NCBI GenBank assembly: GCA_003255025.1
Contig: QANY01003900.1
Span: 1,736,001-1,800,000 of the forward strand
Reading direction: 5' to 3'
Source: Datisca glomerata
Taxonomy: Eukaryota > Streptophyta > Magnoliopsida > Cucurbitales > Datiscaceae
DNA length: 64,000 nucleotides
Position numbers and translations under genes: made by a program. Positions within the stretch are counted from its first letter, which is position 1. Every line of letters starts with the position of its first letter. Positions 58,275 to 64,000 of the stretch are shown here, one piece after another. The notes beneath the pieces are model-generated. The model did no database searches. It had not been told where the DNA came from and saw nothing but the letters and a program-made list of their open reading frames with translations.

Positions 58275-61200
58275 AAGCTATGGTCCATTGAAACCAACGA
58301 GTGGTTGCAGAAAGATGGTGGCATGCGCTCATGATGATAAGTTGTTGATCCAATTTTCCCAAGACCGTATAATGGGGGCTGCATCTCTCTAGTAGATCCA
58401 GTTGGATAGTCAACATATTCAGAGGTGGAAAGACTTAGCTGACTCTTTTATAAGACAATACAAGTACAATGTAGGCATGGCTCTTGATCGATTCGATCTA
58501 CAAATGATGGGGAAAAGGTCTACTAAAAGCTTTGAAGAATATGCTCAAATGTGAAGGGAATTAATGGCTCAGGTGCAACCCGTCTTATCAGAAAAAGAAA
58601 TGGTTGGAAATGCTTGAGGTCCCCATTCTATGATAGAATGATTGGAAATGCTTCAAAAAACTTTTCTGATATTATAGCGATTAGTGGAATAATAGAATAT
58701 GGGATAAAAATAGTACAATTTCATAAGCTGTGTCAGAGGCGTCATCTGTAAAAAAAAAAGGTTACCATTAAAGAGAAAAGAAGGTGACTTACAAGTAATT
58801 AATTTTGGGTATCCATCACAAGCCGTGAAGCCTGGGCCATTATTTTTGAATTACAGTGAAGGACCTAGAGCTGCAACACCATATGTGCTGAATACTTATC
58901 AAGTAACACATAATTATCATTTCCAACAATCAACATTTCAAAATGATCCAAGATCGGGCGTAAGACCACCAAATCAGTCGCAAAATGTGGGTCAAACTAA
59001 TTAGTATCAAAGGTGAAATAAAAATAATCAATGATTCATCCACTATGATCCAATATGTATGTCTTATACATAACTCTTACCGCAATTAATATGGAATAAT
59101 TAATTGGTGTTGATTCCTTATGAACCTCTTCAGCGACCATACCCAAGGTGGTATGATCTGACTGCTCGATGTGATTATCATGTTGCGGCAGCGGGACACT
59201 CGACTGAAAATTACGTGGCATTAAAGGGTAGAGTTCAAGCATTGATCAAAGATGAATGGTTGAATTTTAAAAAGTCTAATGAGAACTCGAATATCAATTC
59301 TAACCCTTTTCCAAATCATAGGAACCCTGTTGTAAACAAAGTTGACGAAATTTTTTCATATGATAACAAGAATATGGCCGATGTGAGCACATAAATTTAT
59401 GGGAAACATGTGAGTGGGCATACTAATGGGGAATGTAGTGATTTTAAAACGTATGTACAAAGATTGTTGGACAAAAATACTTACCATAAGTTAGAAAGGA
59501 GAAAATAGATACAAGTAACATGACTCTTTAGTCCTCATGATATCTGAAGAGTCGTTTGAAGTAAACATCGAAGTGGCATCCTACGTCCCAAAACTTCTCA
59601 CAATACATTATGAGGAAAAGTCAACTTGCACTACTTCATCTTATGCTTCGAAGCCCGTCATGATCCAAATACTAGGTGCATTTGCCTACAAAGATTCAAG
59701 AGCATTTCATGGAAGTATGGATATGAGGTCATTGCAAGTGAATACGCCAAAATTCAAATGCTAAACACATCGGACCTCATTCTTCCCATAACTAATATTT
59801 TGAAAATAGGTGGAATGACGTGGATTGGCAGATGCTACACGCCAGATGTTTTGAAAATGAATAAGGGCGACGAGTTTGAAAGACAAAGAAAAGGAAACAC
59901 CAAAGAAGACGACAATGTTCATGAGTTCCAATGAGAGATGTATGGCGGCCAAATGATAGGCTTAGACATAATGAAAGGTACGAAAAAAGAAAAATTAGTG
60001 TATGAGAGAAAGTATGTGAATTTTTAAAGATCATCTAACAAAACGAGTATAAGGTGATAGAATAACTTAATCACTTGCATACTTGCATATCCTTAATATA
60101 AGTTTTTCTTAATTTTGAACCACATCGCCAAACATTATTGAAGGTTTTGAATCAAACATATGTTTGTCATGGCATTACGGTGGAGAAGTTAAGTGAAATT
60201 GTGAGAAATATTACTGCACCAAATTTTATAACTTTCACAGATGATGAAATCTCTGCCGATGGTACTGGACACATCAGAGCTCTATATATATATCGATAAC
60301 TCATTTTTAAATATGGGGAAGAAGACTTACTGGTATCCAAGCTGGCCACCATGTGATATGTTGAGACATTAGAAGAAGCATTGGAGTGTTCATTTTGCGA
60401 ACATCACATTTGTTGCTGATGGAAAACTCATTCCAACTCCAAGCCTATCAAAATCATCTTAGATGATGAAAACGTTTATGATAAAATGGGGATACAAGCT
60501 AGGAAAATGACTTGGGAGTGAGCATCAAGGCATAAATAAGTTAATCAAATGAGAGAAGAATGAAATGAGGTTTGGGCTTGGATATAGAATAACCAAGGAT
60601 GATAGAGGGAATGTGGAAGATCAAAAGAAAGAAAATAGAATTGCTAGGCTCAAAAATAGGAAATTCGATAGGGAAATGGCATCACACCCCATATTTGTAA
60701 ATCCTTCAAAAGTTGGGGAATTTCATTCCAAGAACTGGCTAAGGTAAAGCAATACGACCTTGAAGATGATATAACTCTACTTTCAATATCTACAACCTTG
60801 GGAAAATCATCAAATGGAAGTACAGAGAACTTGGTTTCTCGATACGATTCAGATCATGAGCTTAACAAATTACTTAACAATTGAGATGTAACCGAGCTGC
60901 CAGTGCTTCTTGGAAATTTTCAAGAGTAATGTGTTAATGCCAAATTTTTAATCATTATGTCCAATTTCTTAGGAATTTTGTTGTTATGGGCCTACCTTTT
61001 CATCAGTTTTATGTCATTTCTTTGAATAAAAGTCTAAAAACTTGTTTTGTTTTCTTCTGTAAATAATAAATATGATTCGAATTTTTTTCCCTCTCTCTCT
61101 GTCTACTTTTTTCCTTTTCTGAATTGATTTTCATACTTGTGAATTTTGTATTTTCTTCTCCCGTCTTTCTTTCATCCAATAATCTAATTCAGGTTTGAGA

Positions 61201-64000
61201 ATGATGATTTTGAAAACAAGGGCATAAGCAATAACTTTGACAATCACATTTTTAGCGTAGTGTCACATGAATGTGATGAAGATAATTTTGAACCAGCTCT
61301 GGAAATATTAAGAATGGTAGAAGATGATGATAAAATAACTCAATATTATAGTTAACGGATGTGATAAATCTGGAATTGGATGGAGAGACAAAAGTAGTCC
61401 AAATCAGCACTTATATGAGAAGTGAAAGTCGACAATAATTAATAGACTTACTCAAGGAGTACATGGACGTCTTTGCATGGTCTTACCAAAATATGCCAGG
61501 TCTAAACACTGATATTTTGGTCCATAATTTACCATATATGGTTGAAAGAAAACCAATGCAACAAAAGTTACGAGAAATTAAACTAGGCATACTGGTACAT
61601 ATCAAAGAAGAAGTTAAAAAGCAGGTAGATGCACATTTTCTGGAAGTAGCAAAATACCCTGAATGAGTTTCTAACATAGTCCCAGTGCCGAAGAAAAATG
61701 AGAAAGTAAGAATGTGTGTCAATAATAGAGACTTAAATCGGGCAAGCCCTAAGGATAATTTTTCATTACCCTACATTGATGTTTTAGTAAATAACACTGC
61801 AGGATATTCAACCTTCTCTTTCCTGGATTTTTTTCGAGGTATAGCCAAATCAAATGGCTCCCGAAGACTGTGAAAAGACTACTTTTATAATTTTATGAGC
61901 TATATTCCCCTATAAGGTTATGCCATTTGGTCTAAATAATGCAGGGGTGACTTATCAATGGGCAATGGTAACACTGCTTCATGATATGATGCATAAATAA
62001 ATTGAAGTGTATGTTGATGATATAATCGTCAAATCTTGTCAAGAGGAAGATCACACTATCACTCTATGAAAACTATTTAAACTGTTGAGAAAGTTTCAGT
62101 TAAAGATTAACCCAAAAAAGTGTACATTCACAGCATCTTCAAGGAAACTACTTGGCTTTGTCATGAGCAAGGAATGAATAAAAGTGACCCCGACAAGATT
62201 CGAGCCATCATTGATATGACACCAGCTAAAACTCAAAACGAAGTTAGAGGGTTCATGGGGAGATTAAATTGTATAGCTTGGCTCATCTCACAGCTAACCG
62301 CAAATTGCCTATCTTTAAACTCCTCCACTAAAGTGATACAGAAGGATGGAATGATGATTGCCAAAATTCTTTTGAAAAGATTAAACAATACTTGAAAAGT
62401 CCTCTTATAATTGTTCCTCCAACTCCAGGGCGGCTACTCATTTATATCTCATAGTAATAGAAAATTTCACAGATTGTGTACTTGGTCAGCATGGTGCTTC
62501 TAGAAAGAATGAACGAGCGATATACTATTTAAGTAAAAGGTTCACAAATTACGAGGCTAATTATTCGATGTTAGAGATAACATGTTGTGCATTAGCCTAG
62601 ATTACTCATCGGCTTAGACAATGTATGTTATAATACTACACCACTTGGTTAATTTTAAAGATGTACCCAATCAATCAATTATATCTTTGAAAAGCTATCG
62701 CTTTCTGGGAAGATTGCTAAATGGTAAGTTTTACTCACTGAATATGATATTGTCTATGTCACAAGGAAGTTAATAAAAGGAAGTGTACTTGCTTCTTATC
62801 TAGTAGATCAACCAGTGCAAGATTATATGGACCCAGAATTATGGATAATGTTATTTGATGGCGCATCTAATGATGTAGGACATGAAATTGGGGCAAACCT
62901 CATATCTCTTGAGGTAAAGTTTTTTCCCTTCACGGTAAAACTATGCTTTGACTGTACAAACAATGTGGCAAAATACGAAGCATGTTCCATAGGAGTTAAG
63001 ATGCTCGTGATATGAAGATAAGAATGGCAGATGTACTGGGAACTCTATCGTCCATCTTTGTTGCAGACTTTCAAGAAGAAGTTCAACCCATAAAAATTGA
63101 AATATGAGATTTTCCTACTCAGTGTATGAGCATTTAAGAAAAATCTGATGCAAGACCATGATATTACGATATCAAGCATATAAAGAATTGAGAGTATATA
63201 TCCAAAGCTTCTGAGAATGATAAACGCACTATTAGAAGATTATCTATGAGTTTCTTTTTGAATGGTGAAATGCTCTACAAAAAAAACCATGATGTAGTAC
63301 TTTTATGATGCGTTGATACAGGGGAAGCGAAAATAAATCATATAAAGTTCACGAAGGAATTTGTGGCGTCCATGTTAATGATCATATAATGGCTAAATAA
63401 ATCTTGAGAGCATGATATTATTGGTTGACTCTAGAATCTGATTGCATCATGTACGCCAAGAAATGTATCAAATGACAAATTTATGTGGATAAAATTCACG
63501 TACCATCATCCCCTTTACACGTCATGATTGCGCCTTGACCATTCTCTATCTGGGGTATGGATGTAATTGGTCTTATCACACCAAAGGCATCTACCGAGCA
63601 TCGTTTTATTTTGGTCTCTATAGAATACTTTACCACATGGGTGGGGGTGAGTTCTTATTCGAGCGTAACTAGAAGTGAGATTGTTAAGTTCATTTAAAAA
63701 GAGAGAATTTGTTCAATAAGGTCTACCTGAAAGGATCATCACAAATAACATGATGAATTTAAACAACAAGATGATGAAATAATTATGTGAGCAATTCAAA
63801 ATTAAGCATCATAATTCATCTCCTTATTGTTTGAAGATGAAAGGAGTAATGTAAGTAGTCAATAAGAACATAAAAAAGATCATAGAGAAGATGACGAAGG
63901 CTTACAAAAATCGGCATGAGATGCTCCCATTCGCATTACATAGGTAGCGCATCAGTCTGAACTTTAACTTGGGCAATGACATTCTCTTTGGTATACGATC
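58275..64000 (+). pseudogene. Ty3/gypsy Tat-lineage gag-pol, plus strand, runs off the window
   Basis: Order: gag (58275-58735) with HDDKLLIQFSQD, WKDLADSFIRQYKYNVGMAL and SFEEYAQM. A gag/protease spacer (59104-59394) has YPRWYDLTARCDYHVAAAGH and LIKDEWLNFKKSNENSN. Protease-side text includes NFITFTDDEISADGTGH (60200-60260) and a linker RFGLGYRITKDDRGN (60567). RT (61445-62200) has MDVFAWSYQNMPGLNTDILV, VPVPKKNEKVRMCVNNRDLN and an intact IEVYVDDIIVKS near 62003-62040. RNase H relics (62400-62800) precede a second RNase H (62815-63015) with LWIMLFDGASNDVGHEIGAN and CTNNVAKYEA. Integrase (63535-63990) has IWGMDVIGLITPKASTEHRF and LPERIITNNMMNLNNKMM. The double RNase H again marks the Tat lineage. 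Gag-pol is full-order but has frameshifts and stops in every domain. The 3' end and LTR lie outside the window. Confidence 0.88.

Overview
This is a nuclear window from a flowering plant, most likely a eudicot. Genes are interrupted by GT-AG introns, spacers are AT-rich, and most of the length is transposable-element debris: CACTA, Mutator-like (MULE), Ty1/copia, Ty3/gypsy of the Tat type, LINE and tRNA-derived SINE. One piece of plastid DNA (ycf1) is also present. I cannot name the species. Ns at 145, 8361-8364, 36903 and 42798, two of them beside G or C runs, point to a draft assembly.

Three genes look intact and lie together between 16.6 and 25.6 kb. An armadillo-repeat protein with an N-terminal DUF7032-type domain is encoded at 18193-19854 (+). 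A seven-exon PEX11 gene of the PEX11C/D/E group, 235 aa, lies at 21531-23171 (+). A three-exon F-box/PP2 (PP2-A13-like) gene, 277 aa, lies at 25477-24095 (-). They act in unrelated processes (unknown ARM scaffold, peroxisome proliferation, SCF-type ubiquitination) and are ordinary single-copy-style neighbours.

Left of this island, 0-16 kb is repeat-derived. It holds an LTR remnant, a retroelement leader with a primer-binding-like site, a complete non-autonomous CACTA element with its TAC target duplication (6486-9735), two adjacent 42-45 bp minisatellites, and MITE-like units.

Right of it, 26.2-28.3 kb holds SINE copies and a 5'- and 3'-truncated FEI-type LRR receptor kinase. Its last recognisable exon runs straight into plastid ycf1 sequence. 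A 7.7 kb MULE with 9-bp target duplications (29111-36788) follows. It carries two decayed, convergent genes: a MuDR-type transposase and a DUF1985/Ulp1-type gene. Introns of both genes hold copies of one short palindromic minisatellite.

From 38 kb to the end the window is nested retrotransposons. A dead copia (38.5-45.85 kb) is interrupted by another copia's LTR. A LINE fragment follows, then an LTR and leader with a DUF7745-type ORF (47.6-51 kb). Next is a minus-strand Tat element with a downstream minisatellite and an antisense gene (51.1-58.2 kb). Finally a plus-strand Tat element, truncated by the window end, meets it head to head (58.27-64 kb). All these polyproteins carry stops and frameshifts.

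I found no RNA genes, no CRISPR and no prokaryote-style operon. The observations most worth following are the FEI/ycf1 junction, the intron-resident palindromic repeat family of the MULE, and the antisense gene plus minisatellite of the Tat element.
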